Of a DNA stretch of 64,000 bases, positions 8,207 through 16,504 are shown piece by piece; position 1 is the first letter of the stretch; each line of letters opens with the position of its first letter. Source of the DNA: Lewinellaceae bacterium (GTDB lineage: Bacteria > Bacteroidota > Bacteroidia > Chitinophagales > Saprospiraceae); the NCBI GenBank assembly GCA_020636255.1, contig JACJYE010000006.1:186001-250000 (forward strand). The letters are read 5' to 3'. Under the pieces are notes generated by a model that was given only the letters and a program-made list of their open reading frames with translations, did not search any database and was not told where the DNA came from. The translations under genes were made by a program, and so were the position numbers.

Positions 8207-8295
8207 TGAGCCCGGGGCGGCCAGGAACCTGTAACCAGCCAGGGAGGCGGGACTGTTCAAAGTTTATTTCATCAGTCGCTTCGCTCGTGTCAGGT

Positions 8296-8942
8296 TTCAC
8301 GTTGTTTGATTTTCGTAAGAATTGCTTTGAATATCGTTACAGGGATTTTTATAAGGTCATGCTCGCTATAGGCAGCAGCAAAGTACATTTTGCGGATAGG
8401 GTAATTGAGGTGCAAAAGCAGGCCCTGTCCTTTTCCAATCCACATATCCCTTATAAGTGGGAACATACGGGCCAGAGTTCGAGGAGATCAATTCCGATTA
8501 CATCCACAAATACGACGTATTGCGCAACCTCGTTTTTGAACTCCTGCATTTTGCCATGAAAATGCAGCCATCGATGATGTTCGACAAACAGGAGATCAAC
8601 GCCTCGCAACGCATTTCTACGTTGTTCATGGAGCTTCTGGAACGGCAGTTCCCGATCGAAGAAAACCATCCAAGTATCCAGCTGCGCTCCGCGTCGGAGT
8701 ATGCCCATCAGCTAAATATCCACGTCAACCACCTTAACCGTGCCGTAAAGGAAACCATCGGCAAAACAACTTCCAAGATCATAGCCGAGCGCATCCTGCA
8801 GGAGGCGAAAATACTGCTGAAGCACAGCTCCTGGAATGTATCGGAAATCGCCTATGCGCTGGGTTTTTCAGAAGCGGCCCATTTCAACAACTTCTTTAAA
8901 AAACACGTACAGACAAGCCCTTCTGCCTTCCGGAGTGCTTGA
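8296..8942 (+). pseudogene. broken AraC-family regulator (frameshift plus internal deletion)
   Basis: Two reading frames together make a degraded AraC regulator. The first (about 8296-8472) encodes the end of an N-terminal cupin-like sensor domain: RDFYKVMLAIG, HFADRVIEV, ALSFSNPHIPYKWE. The second (from about 8469 to the stop at 8942) continues in another frame with SDYIHKYDVLRN, LLERQFPI, a helix-turn-helix with HVNHLNRAVKE, and the second helix region ISEIAYALGF-type (here VSEIAYALGF) through NNFFKKHVQTSP. Bacteroidota relatives are about 290 residues with roughly 65-70 residues between PY-WE and SDYIHKYD; these are absent here and the frame changes at the junction. The true N-terminal start also cannot be found. 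The DNA-binding half (ATG 8457, 161 residues) could in principle still be made as a separate small protein. Confidence 0.75.
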
Positions 8943-8984
8943 AACAGGCGTACGACGAAGGCGATGGAGAGCCTGTGAGGCTAC

Positions 8985-9671
8985 CTACTGCAACCCTCTG
9001 GTCATCTCCTCCAGCTCGCGGCGCAGGTGAAGGGCGTTTTCCAATGAAGTGCTGTTACCAAGCTTGAGGGAAAGCTCCTCGATGGTATCCAGGTATAAGG
9101 CCTCGTCCTCTACATCGGAGCGCAGTTCCTCGAGGTTGGCCAGGTCTTCATAGCGGGATTCCTTGAGGCGTTTGAGCTCCTCTTCCTTGGCGCTGATGGT
9201 TTGGGAGAGCTGGAGGTTGTGCAGCATGTTCTCCAGCTTACCGATGGCGGCCTCGAAGAAAGAAATCTTTGCCTGGCGGAGCTCCATTTCCGCATCGAAT
9301 TCGCGGGCCAGGCGAAGCGCTTCTTCCTTTCTCTGTGGTGACAGGCCGCCGGAGGCATTGGCCTGGTTGTGCAGTTCCTCTATGCTGGCGTGAATGCGGG
9401 CCAGTTCGATCTTGTTCTTCTCTATTTCCTCCTGGCAGTGGCTGATCTTCAGCTGTATTCTGCCTTCCGTCGTATTTTCCATCAACCGCTTCCGGCGGCT
9501 CTGACTGAAGATCTGCGTGGCCAGGAAGACCGCTATGCCGGCGGCCGCCAACGCCATGCCCGCCGTGAAGAACCAACGCAGCATAGGCAGGAAGCGCATG
9601 GCAACAAGAATAAAAGCCATCAGCAAAAACAACCCGACGATCAACCGGGTGGTGTGGTCCTTTTCGTTCAT
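8985..9671 (-). CDS. membrane-anchored coiled-coil protein, function unknown
   Basis: A 228-residue protein not recognised as a named family. Two hydrophobic helices lie at about residues 9-25 and 33-52. A long Glu/Lys/Leu-rich part follows (about residues 65-225), strongly predicted as coiled coil (EEIEKNKIELARIHASIEEL, then SAKEEELKRLKES). The topology suggests two membrane passes with a large cytoplasmic coiled coil. It runs toward the AraC remnant (convergent) and is divergent from the DUF4956 gene. It might be a scaffold or envelope-stress protein, but nothing in the sequence decides this. Confidence 0.7.
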   Translation of the reverse strand: MNEKDHTTRLIVGLFLLMAFILVAMRFLPMLRWFFTAGMALAAAGIAVFLATQIFSQSRRKRLMENTTEGRIQLKISHCQEEIEKNKIELARIHASIEELHNQANASGGLSPQRKEEALRLAREFDAEMELRQAKISFFEAAIGKLENMLHNLQLSQTISAKEEELKRLKESRYEDLANLEELRSDVEDEALYLDTIEELSLKLGNSTSLENALHLRRELEEMTRGLQ

Positions 9672-9859
9672 GTCTCTATTACATCAATGTTTCCAAAAGT
9701 AAGCAATCTCTGCGATCTACAATCCCTATTGGCGCCGATTTCACGCAATCTGGTTTTCCACTGTTTTTTTTTCATACCCAAATGAACCCTTTTTGACTTC
9801 CGGCGTTTACACAAGAGTTTTAGAATCGCTAATGTTTTTTGTTTGTTTATAGTTTATGT

Positions 9860-9891
9860 GGTACTCCTGTTCATGGAGTACCTTTTTTTTT
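9860..9891 (+). terminator. rho-independent terminator-like hairpin in the leader of the DUF4956 gene
   Basis: GGTACTCC (9860-9867), a 7-base loop, and GGAGTACC (9875-9882) form a perfect 8-bp stem followed by nine T residues. It lies 60 bases before the DUF4956 start, on the same strand, with no intact plus-strand gene for 900 bases upstream. It is either an attenuator in a leader or the end of a short unannotated transcript. Confidence 0.7.
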
Positions 9892-9951
9892 CTCCCTGCC
9901 GGTTGTTTCAGGAATGACTATCTTTGTTCCCCATCATCCAAGCGGTGTTAC

Positions 9952-10641
9952 ATGAATATCTTACAAAAGATCCAGGAACAATATATTCAGGAGTTCTCCA
10001 ACAACATCCCGCTCGACGAATTCCTCTTCAATATTCTGGTAACGGCCCTTTTGGTCGCCCTGTTGCGGCTGTACTACATCCACTTCGGCAACGCCATCTC
10101 GAACCGGCGTAAGTTCGCCGCCAATTTTCTGCCTCTGGCGCTGGGCACCCTGCTGATCATCATGATCGTAAAGTCGTCGATCGCACTGTCGCTGGGCCTG
10201 GTGGGCGCGCTGTCTATCGTTCGCTACCGCGCCGCTATCAAAGACCCTGAAGAGCTGACCTATCTGTTCATCGCCATTGGCCTGGGCCTTGCCGGGGGCG
10301 CCAACCAGCCCGTTCTGGGCATCGTAGCCTTCAGCCTGATCATCCTGTTGCTGTATGCGGGCAAACTGATCACCGGCAAGGCCAGCCGCCGCCAGGAAGG
10401 CCGCCTGTTCGTCAATATCACGACCGACCTGGACGACCTGGCCCGCATCACCGGTATCCTTGCCCGGCACCTGCCCTATGTGGAGCTCAAGCGCCTGGAC
10501 ACCCTCGACAAAGGGCTCGACCTGTCCTTCCTCTGTAAGGCCAACTCACTGGAGGACATCAGCGCGCTGAAAGACGAGATCGTCCTGCTTTCGGCTGCCA
10601 CACGCCTGTCTATTGTAGACCAACCGGAGCTCATCCTGTAA
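9952..10641 (+). CDS. DUF4956 membrane protein
   Basis: A 229-residue protein with three to four hydrophobic helices in the first 140 residues (LLVALLRLYYI, LGTLLIIMIVKSSIALSLGLVGAL, IGLGLAGG, GIVAFSLIILLLYAGKLI) and a soluble C-terminal domain. The SIVRYRAAIKDPEEL stretch after the third helix is the hallmark of DUF4956. These proteins commonly neighbour VTC-like polyphosphate polymerases and CotH proteins; here the CotH gene starts 14 bases downstream, so the two are probably cotranscribed, but no VTC gene is present. The ATG at 9952 opens with MNILQKIQEQ. An in-frame upstream ATG at 9856 overlaps the terminator hairpin and adds 32 unlikely residues. Confidence 0.85.
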   Translation: MNILQKIQEQYIQEFSNNIPLDEFLFNILVTALLVALLRLYYIHFGNAISNRRKFAANFLPLALGTLLIIMIVKSSIALSLGLVGALSIVRYRAAIKDPEELTYLFIAIGLGLAGGANQPVLGIVAFSLIILLLYAGKLITGKASRRQEGRLFVNITTDLDDLARITGILARHLPYVELKRLDTLDKGLDLSFLCKANSLEDISALKDEIVLLSAATRLSIVDQPELIL

Positions 10642-10655
10642 CGATAACGCAACCT

Positions 10656-13649
10656 ATGCTCATTTCGGACAGATCGGCGCGCAAACAACGGAATGCCCTT
10701 GGGCTCATCTTCGGGGCCCTGGCCCTGCTGGTGGCAGCTATGCTCGCCTTTGCTGCCTGGCCCCAGCGCAGCCCTTATGCGCTTTTCCCCGAGGGCAGCG
10801 TTTTCTGCGGCGCCGAGCAGGTTCGGGGCGGACAGCTCGTGGAGGGCGGCCAGCAGTTCGGCAGTGCAACCCTGCGTTCCAAAACACAGGCGCATAGCGG
10901 CCGTTGGTCCTGTTTTCTGCCTGCTGCCGGCGAAGCTCAGTACGGCTTCGGTTATCAGTTCGACAAGCCGGAACCCGGAACGGCCTACAAAGCTTCCGTC
11001 TGGCGGCTGAAGAACGCCTACAGCTCAGGCATATTGGCCGTAAAACTGGAAGGCGGCCCATACATTCAGGAATCCTCCGCCGTCGAATCCGACGAACAAG
11101 GCTGGGAAAGGCTCGAGATCCGCTTCATCATCCCCTATGGACAGGACATACCGCGTTTCAATGTATACGTCTATGCCGAAGGCCATACCGAGGTGTATTT
11201 TGACGACCTGCTGATCGAGCAGCTACCGGCGCCAGGCGGAGCTTTCCGGCCCGAAGTGCTCAACCTGTACCTCAAAAAGGAAAGCCTGGAGGCCCTGCGC
11301 CAAAAGCGGGACGAAGCCCTGAAGGCCGGTATCCTGGAAAGCAGCGACGGCGACTGGGTGGAAGCCCAGCTCGAAGGCGATTCCACCGGCCTTATGGATG
11401 CCGAAGTGCGCCTCAAAGGCGACTGGCTCGACCACCTGCACGGCGACAAGTGGTCGTTCCGCGTCAAGATGAAAGGGCCCTACGCCTGGCGCCGCATGCG
11501 TTCTTTTTCTCTGCATACGCCTCTGGCCCGCTACTTTCTGCACGAGTGGGTGCTGCATCAGCTCTGGGAGCGCGAAGACGTGCTCACCACGCGCTACGAT
11601 TTCGTCGAGCTGCGCCTCAACGGCGAATCGCTCGGCATCTATGCCTATGAAGAACATTTCGAAAAACAACTCGTCGAGTACCGGCAACGGCGCGAAGGGC
11701 CTATCCTGAAATTCTCAGAGGACGGCTTCTGGAAAGCCATCAAGCGACAGCTTTCGCATCATGGTTTCGTCAAGGGGGGCCCGACGCACGCTCCCATGGA
11801 GTGGGCCAACGCCGACATTCAGGCCTTCAAGGAAAGCAGCCTGCTGGAGGACTCTACGATGGCGCGCGAATACGAGGAGGCGCGAAGGCTGATGGAACAA
11901 TACCGGCAGGGCCAGGTAGCCCCCGATGACGTGTTCGACCTCACCCGGCTGGCCCGCTATTATGCGCTTTGCGACATCACCAACGCCTACCATGGCATTG
12001 CCTGGCACAACCAGCGCTTTTATTACAACCCCGTTACCAGCAAGCTGGAGCCCATAGGCTTCGACGGTTTCGGCGACAAGCCGGAAACGCGATATACCAT
12101 CCTGGGAGAGGGCGCGCTCAATCCCGCCAGCTTGAGTTCGGAAAGCATCTTTTCCGCCCTGTTCATGGACGAAGCGTTCGCCGCAGCCTATATCGGGGAG
12201 CTCTACCGGCTCAGTTCCCGCTCTTACCTTTCGGCAGCCCTCGACAGCCTCTACCCTGCCTGGGCGGCCCGGCTGGCCTTCCTGCAGATGGAATTCCCGG
12301 ATTACAAACCCGATCTCAGCGAATTCCTCACCGAGGGGCAGTTTGCACACTCCCTGTTGTTGCCCTACGACAACCAGAGCCTGCTGGCCTACACCCAGCA
12401 GCAGCTACCGGCGGGAAAGCGGCTCCAGGCCCGCAACCGGCACAACCTGCCGATAGCGGTCGTGGGGTATGGTACGGACAAAAAAAAGATGGACAGCCCC
12501 TTGCCGGAACCAATGCTCCTGCCGGCCTCTACGCCGCGGCGTTACTGGGCGCGCCTGCAACGCGACTCCATGGTCCGGGATTACAACAGCATCCGGTTCC
12601 TGGAAGAAGGCGCGCTGCAGAACCAGGCCGCCCCGGTTTATTACAGCCTGGATGTGGGGCCTTATGCCAAATACCTGTTCTTCAAAGTGCCGGGCATCGA
12701 CAGCCTTTTTCATGCACCGATACTGAATTATGCTCCACCCGAAGGCGCTACCGGCGCCCAGAAGCTGCGGAGGCTGGCTGCACTGCGCACCGGCGGCCCT
12801 TATCAGGTGGAAGGCCAGCGGGTTATCTTTTCCGCCGGTGAGCACCGCCTAAAAGACATGCTCGTGCTGCCCGCGGGTTACCTGGCCGTCTTCGAGGCCG
12901 GGGCCACCCTCGTGCTGGAGCAGGGAGCGCATTTCATTTCCTTTTCTCCGGTGCAGGCCTATGGGACGGAAGAGCAACCCATCCGCATAACTTCTCCCGA
13001 CGGCACGGGCAGTTTTACCGTCATACAACCCCAGGAGTATTCCTCATTGTCAAACGTGCATTTTGAGGGCCTGAACACCCTACGATATGATGGCTGGGCG
13101 CTCACCGGCGCCGTCACTTTCTACGAGGCCGACGTGCGCCTGTACCACTGCACTTTTCTGAAAAACCATTGCGAAGACGGGCTGAACATCATTCGCTCCG
13201 AATTCGAGCTACGGCAATGCCTGTTCGGCAACACGCCTTCCGACGCTTTCGACTCGGATTTCTCCAGGGGCGCCATCGAAGATTGCAGGTTTCAGCAGAC
13301 AGGGAACGACGGCATGGACTTCTCGGGCAGTGTCGTAAATATCAGAAACTGCACAATGGAAGGCAACGGAGATAAGGGCCTGAGCGTTGGGGAAGAAAGC
13401 GACGTTACGCTGTTCGATTCCAGTGTCAGGAACGCCAATATCGCCGTAGCCAGCAAAGACCTTTCGATGCTGTACGTTAAAAACCTGAGCATGGAAGCGT
13501 GTGTACAGGGTTTCGCCGCTTATCAGAAAAAGCCGGAGTACGGCGGCAGCAAGATCGTGGTAGAATCGTACAAAGCCAAAGACGTGAAGCGCCTTCATGC
13601 CATATCGGAAGGCTGCATGCTGCAACTGGAAGGACAGATCATTCAATGA
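10656..13649 (+). CDS. CotH kinase-like protein with C-terminal parallel beta-helix
   Basis: A 997-residue protein. An N-terminal hydrophobic helix (residues 14-35) anchors or exports it. A beta-rich carbohydrate-binding-like region follows (about 45-190). The CotH-type atypical kinase fold comes next, visible in VRLKGDWLDH, FSLHTP, YDFVELRLNGESLGIYAYEEHF, KFSEDGFW and IGFDGFGDK. The last third (about 740-960) is a right-handed beta-helix with repeated short strands such as HCTFLKNHCEDGLN, DCRFQQTGNDGMD and NCTMEGNGDKGLS. CotH proteins phosphorylate spore-coat proteins in Bacillus; the role of Bacteroidota homologues is unknown. It sits 14 bases after the DUF4956 gene. The fusion suggests a surface or envelope kinase that binds polysaccharide. 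Confidence 0.85.
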   Translation: MLISDRSARKQRNALGLIFGALALLVAAMLAFAAWPQRSPYALFPEGSVFCGAEQVRGGQLVEGGQQFGSATLRSKTQAHSGRWSCFLPAAGEAQYGFGYQFDKPEPGTAYKASVWRLKNAYSSGILAVKLEGGPYIQESSAVESDEQGWERLEIRFIIPYGQDIPRFNVYVYAEGHTEVYFDDLLIEQLPAPGGAFRPEVLNLYLKKESLEALRQKRDEALKAGILESSDGDWVEAQLEGDSTGLMDAEVRLKGDWLDHLHGDKWSFRVKMKGPYAWRRMRSFSLHTPLARYFLHEWVLHQLWEREDVLTTRYDFVELRLNGESLGIYAYEEHFEKQLVEYRQRREGPILKFSEDGFWKAIKRQLSHHGFVKGGPTHAPMEWANADIQAFKESSLLEDSTMAREYEEARRLMEQYRQGQVAPDDVFDLTRLARYYALCDITNAYHGIAWHNQRFYYNPVTSKLEPIGFDGFGDKPETRYTILGEGALNPASLSSESIFSALFMDEAFAAAYIGELYRLSSRSYLSAALDSLYPAWAARLAFLQMEFPDYKPDLSEFLTEGQFAHSLLLPYDNQSLLAYTQQQLPAGKRLQARNRHNLPIAVVGYGTDKKKMDSPLPEPMLLPASTPRRYWARLQRDSMVRDYNSIRFLEEGALQNQAAPVYYSLDVGPYAKYLFFKVPGIDSLFHAPILNYAPPEGATGAQKLRRLAALRTGGPYQVEGQRVIFSAGEHRLKDMLVLPAGYLAVFEAGATLVLEQGAHFISFSPVQAYGTEEQPIRITSPDGTGSFTVIQPQEYSSLSNVHFEGLNTLRYDGWALTGAVTFYEADVRLYHCTFLKNHCEDGLNIIRSEFELRQCLFGNTPSDAFDSDFSRGAIEDCRFQQTGNDGMDFSGSVVNIRNCTMEGNGDKGLSVGEESDVTLFDSSVRNANIAVASKDLSMLYVKNLSMEACVQGFAAYQKKPEYGGSKIVVESYKAKDVKRLHAISEGCMLQLEGQIIQ

Positions 13650-13671
13650 CAGCTATATACACCATAAAGCC

Positions 13672-13690
13672 TAAAAGCTTGTTTGGAGCC
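13672..13690 (+). repeat. fragment of the AGAGCTTGTTTGGAG repeat family
   Basis: CTAAAAGCTTGTTTGGAGCC lies 22 bases after the CotH gene stop and matches one arm of the 2001-2168 element with one substitution. No partner arm is present. Confidence 0.55.
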
Positions 13691-13751
13691 CGCAAAAGCC
13701 ATTAAGTTCGACGACTTTTTTAACAACCTAATTTCTAAAAAGAGCAAAGCG

Positions 13752-16481
13752 ATGTTTCGACAGGTACCTGCCCTGATGGTTTTTTTATTTGCCTTTCTGA
13801 ACCTCAGCCATGGCCAGAACTTACCCGACGGTTTTTATGACCAGGCCTATCTGACGCAGTTTGACTTCCCCACCGTGATCACATTTGATGCAACAGGCCG
13901 CATGTACGTCGCCGAAAAAGAAGGTAAGGTGTATATCGTCGACTCCAGCGGGCAGGTATTTCCTGAACCGCTGATCGACATTTCGGAGGAAGTCGCCAAC
14001 TGGAAAGACCATGGCCTGATGGGCTTCGCCCTGGATAACAGCTTCCGCTACAACGGCTATTTCTACCTGCTCTATGCCCTCGACCTGCACTATTACGACT
14101 ATTACGGCACGCCATCATACAATCCCGACACCACGGTAACCAATTATCCAACCATTGGCCGGGTGGCGCGATACCAGGCCGACCCCACCACAGGTTTCAC
14201 GCATATCGTACCGAACAGCCGCAAGATCCTGCTCGGCGAAACCATCGACAACGGCATACCGCTGCTGTACGAGTTCCACGGCTTAGGCACCTTACTCATG
14301 GGCGAAGACGGCACGCTGCTGATCTCCTGCGGCGACGCCACCAGTAATGCCGGGCCGGATACCGGAGGCGACAGCCTGGGCACCATGATCACGCCGGCGC
14401 TGGCCCGCGGCATCATCACGCCCGACCAGGACGTGGGCTCCTACCGGGCCATGTATCTTCACAACTACAATGGCAAGATCCTGCGCATCGATGCTGACAC
14501 AGGCGACGGCCTGCCCAGCAACCCCTTCTTCGACCCCGCGCGGCCGCGGTCGCCGCAATCCCGCATCTGGGCCTGGGGGCTGCGCAACCCTTACCGCTTC
14601 ACCCTACGCCCCAATTCCGGCAGCCATAGCCCCGAAGACGGCCGGCCCGGAGTGCTTTACGTCGGCGATGTAGGCAACGGTGCGTGGGAGGAGTTGAACG
14701 TCGTCGAAACAGGCGGCCAGAATTTCGGCTGGCCGATACTGGAAGGCATCGGCTCCCACTGGCCCTACATCGAAGTGCCGGCGCCAAAAAACCGCATGGC
14801 GCCCAACCCGCTGAACGGAGAAGGCTGCGAAGAGGACTACTTCACCTTTAAAGAGCTCTTCGTGTCTCTGGAACGCGACAGCACCCCGGCGCCCCGGAAT
14901 CCTTGTGATACCAGCCAGGCCATCGACAACTTCGTCGTGGGCTACCCGCCCGCCATTCAATGGACGAACTCCCGCTGGAACCTGCCGACGCGTACCTGGA
15001 TACCCTTTTTCAATGACCGGGGCCAGCTGAACGGCGCCGAGCTGGGCAGCGGCCAGACTAGCGTTACAGGTACGATGTTCGATGGGTATTCCTCGCTGGG
15101 AGGGGTATTTTACACCGGCAGCCAGTTCCCCACCCAATACCAGGGCAAATTCTTCTCTGTCGATTTCAACCACTGGATACGCATCATGGAGTTTGACGAG
15201 TACAACGTACTACATGCCGTCGAGCCTTTTCACACCTACGCCAAAGACGTCATCCACCTGGCGCTCAACCCCGCCACCGGAGCGCTGTTCTACATCAACC
15301 TCGAAGGACAGATCCGGCAGATCACCTTCGGGGGCAACCCGCCGCCGGTGGCCGTTATCAATGATGGCCAGTTTTATGGCCCCAGCCCGCTGAACGTCCA
15401 GTTTGACGGCTCCCATTCCACTGACGACCTGGGGCCTGTCGCCAGCTATTACTGGGATTTCGGCGATGGGCAAAGCAGCACGGAAAAAGCGCCGGGGCAT
15501 ACTTATACGGCAAGCGGCAGCGGGCCGCAAAGTTTTACCGTCCAGCTCGTCGTAACGGACAGCCTTGGGGCGACGGCAAAAACGGAGGCCATCGTTTCCC
15601 TCAACAACACCCCGCCGCAGGTTCAGATCACCAGTTTCAGGGACGGCGACCGCTATCCCTTGCACCAGGGTACGACGCTGTTGCGCCTGGCCGCAGAGGT
15701 GAAAGATGCCGAGCACCCCGATGACGAACTCCTGTATCAGTGGCGCACTTTTGTGCAACACAACGACCATTTCCACCCCGACCCGGTAGATTTCGAGCCC
15801 GAAACTTTTACCCTGATCAGCCCTCTTGGCTGTGATGGCGAACTGTACTGGTACCGCATACAGCTCACCGTTACCGACCCTGCCGGCCTGTCGGCCACCC
15901 GCACGCAGTCCGTTTACCCCAATTGCGACGGCCCTTTTATCAGCACGATGGGCCTGGAGGCTACTCCTGATGAAGGCTTGGTGCATCTGACGTGGACGGC
16001 CAGCTTTGAAGACAGCCTCGAATATTTCGAAGTGCAACGCGGCTACGACAATTTCCACTTCACGCCTCTCGGGACCTTACCTCCTAATGCCGAACAGGAA
16101 GGCCTCGCCTACCAGTTTGACGATACCGACCCGATCCATGGGTTAAATATCTACCGCATAAAGGCCCACCACCTGAACGGCGCTTACTTGTTTTCCAAGG
16201 CGGTGGAGGTATCCTACCCCCGCCCCCGCCCTATCCGCCTGTACCCCAACCCGGTGCAGGACGAGCTGACGATAGCGGTGCACCAGGCCGAAGCCCCCCT
16301 GGTGGAGCTTGAGCTGTACGACGAGCTGGGGCGAAGCATGCTGAAGCAAAGCTGGCCGGCAGAGATGGATCAGCCCTTCAGCGTTACGGCCGACACCCGC
16401 TTGCTGAAAAACGGGTTGTATCATTACCGGATCGTAAACGGAGAGCTAAGGAAGGTGGGGAAACTGGTGGTAGCGAGGTAG
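13752..16481 (+). CDS. secreted PQQ-dependent sugar dehydrogenase-like protein with PKD and T9SS domains
   Basis: A 909-residue protein with a signal peptide ending near LSHGQ. Residues about 25-520 form a glucose/sorbosone dehydrogenase-type beta-propeller (FDATGRMYVAEKEGKV, GLMGFALD, LLISCGDATSNAG, WAWGLRNPYRF, LYVGDVGNGAWEE, GQNFGWPILEG). A PKD domain follows (about 525-615; YYWDFGDGQSS, HTYTASG). Then come Ig-like and fibronectin-like parts and a type IX sorting domain (RPIRLYPNPVQDE to the end). It should act outside the cell, oxidising sugars with PQQ or a related cofactor, though PQQ ligands were not checked one by one. The ATG at 13752 gives the signal peptide; an in-frame TTG at 13683 does not. 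Confidence 0.85.
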   Translation: MFRQVPALMVFLFAFLNLSHGQNLPDGFYDQAYLTQFDFPTVITFDATGRMYVAEKEGKVYIVDSSGQVFPEPLIDISEEVANWKDHGLMGFALDNSFRYNGYFYLLYALDLHYYDYYGTPSYNPDTTVTNYPTIGRVARYQADPTTGFTHIVPNSRKILLGETIDNGIPLLYEFHGLGTLLMGEDGTLLISCGDATSNAGPDTGGDSLGTMITPALARGIITPDQDVGSYRAMYLHNYNGKILRIDADTGDGLPSNPFFDPARPRSPQSRIWAWGLRNPYRFTLRPNSGSHSPEDGRPGVLYVGDVGNGAWEELNVVETGGQNFGWPILEGIGSHWPYIEVPAPKNRMAPNPLNGEGCEEDYFTFKELFVSLERDSTPAPRNPCDTSQAIDNFVVGYPPAIQWTNSRWNLPTRTWIPFFNDRGQLNGAELGSGQTSVTGTMFDGYSSLGGVFYTGSQFPTQYQGKFFSVDFNHWIRIMEFDEYNVLHAVEPFHTYAKDVIHLALNPATGALFYINLEGQIRQITFGGNPPPVAVINDGQFYGPSPLNVQFDGSHSTDDLGPVASYYWDFGDGQSSTEKAPGHTYTASGSGPQSFTVQLVVTDSLGATAKTEAIVSLNNTPPQVQITSFRDGDRYPLHQGTTLLRLAAEVKDAEHPDDELLYQWRTFVQHNDHFHPDPVDFEPETFTLISPLGCDGELYWYRIQLTVTDPAGLSATRTQSVYPNCDGPFISTMGLEATPDEGLVHLTWTASFEDSLEYFEVQRGYDNFHFTPLGTLPPNAEQEGLAYQFDDTDPIHGLNIYRIKAHHLNGAYLFSKAVEVSYPRPRPIRLYPNPVQDELTIAVHQAEAPLVELELYDELGRSMLKQSWPAEMDQPFSVTADTRLLKNGLYHYRIVNGELRKVGKLVVAR

Positions 16482-16504
16482 GTTGCCGATGATGTATTTC
16501 GGTA

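Noticed and set aside
9856..9951. Upstream in-frame ATG extending the DUF4956 protein by 32 residues
   Set aside because: It passes through the terminator hairpin and yields an odd Phe/Cys-rich stretch; MNILQKIQEQ at 9952 is a better N-terminus.
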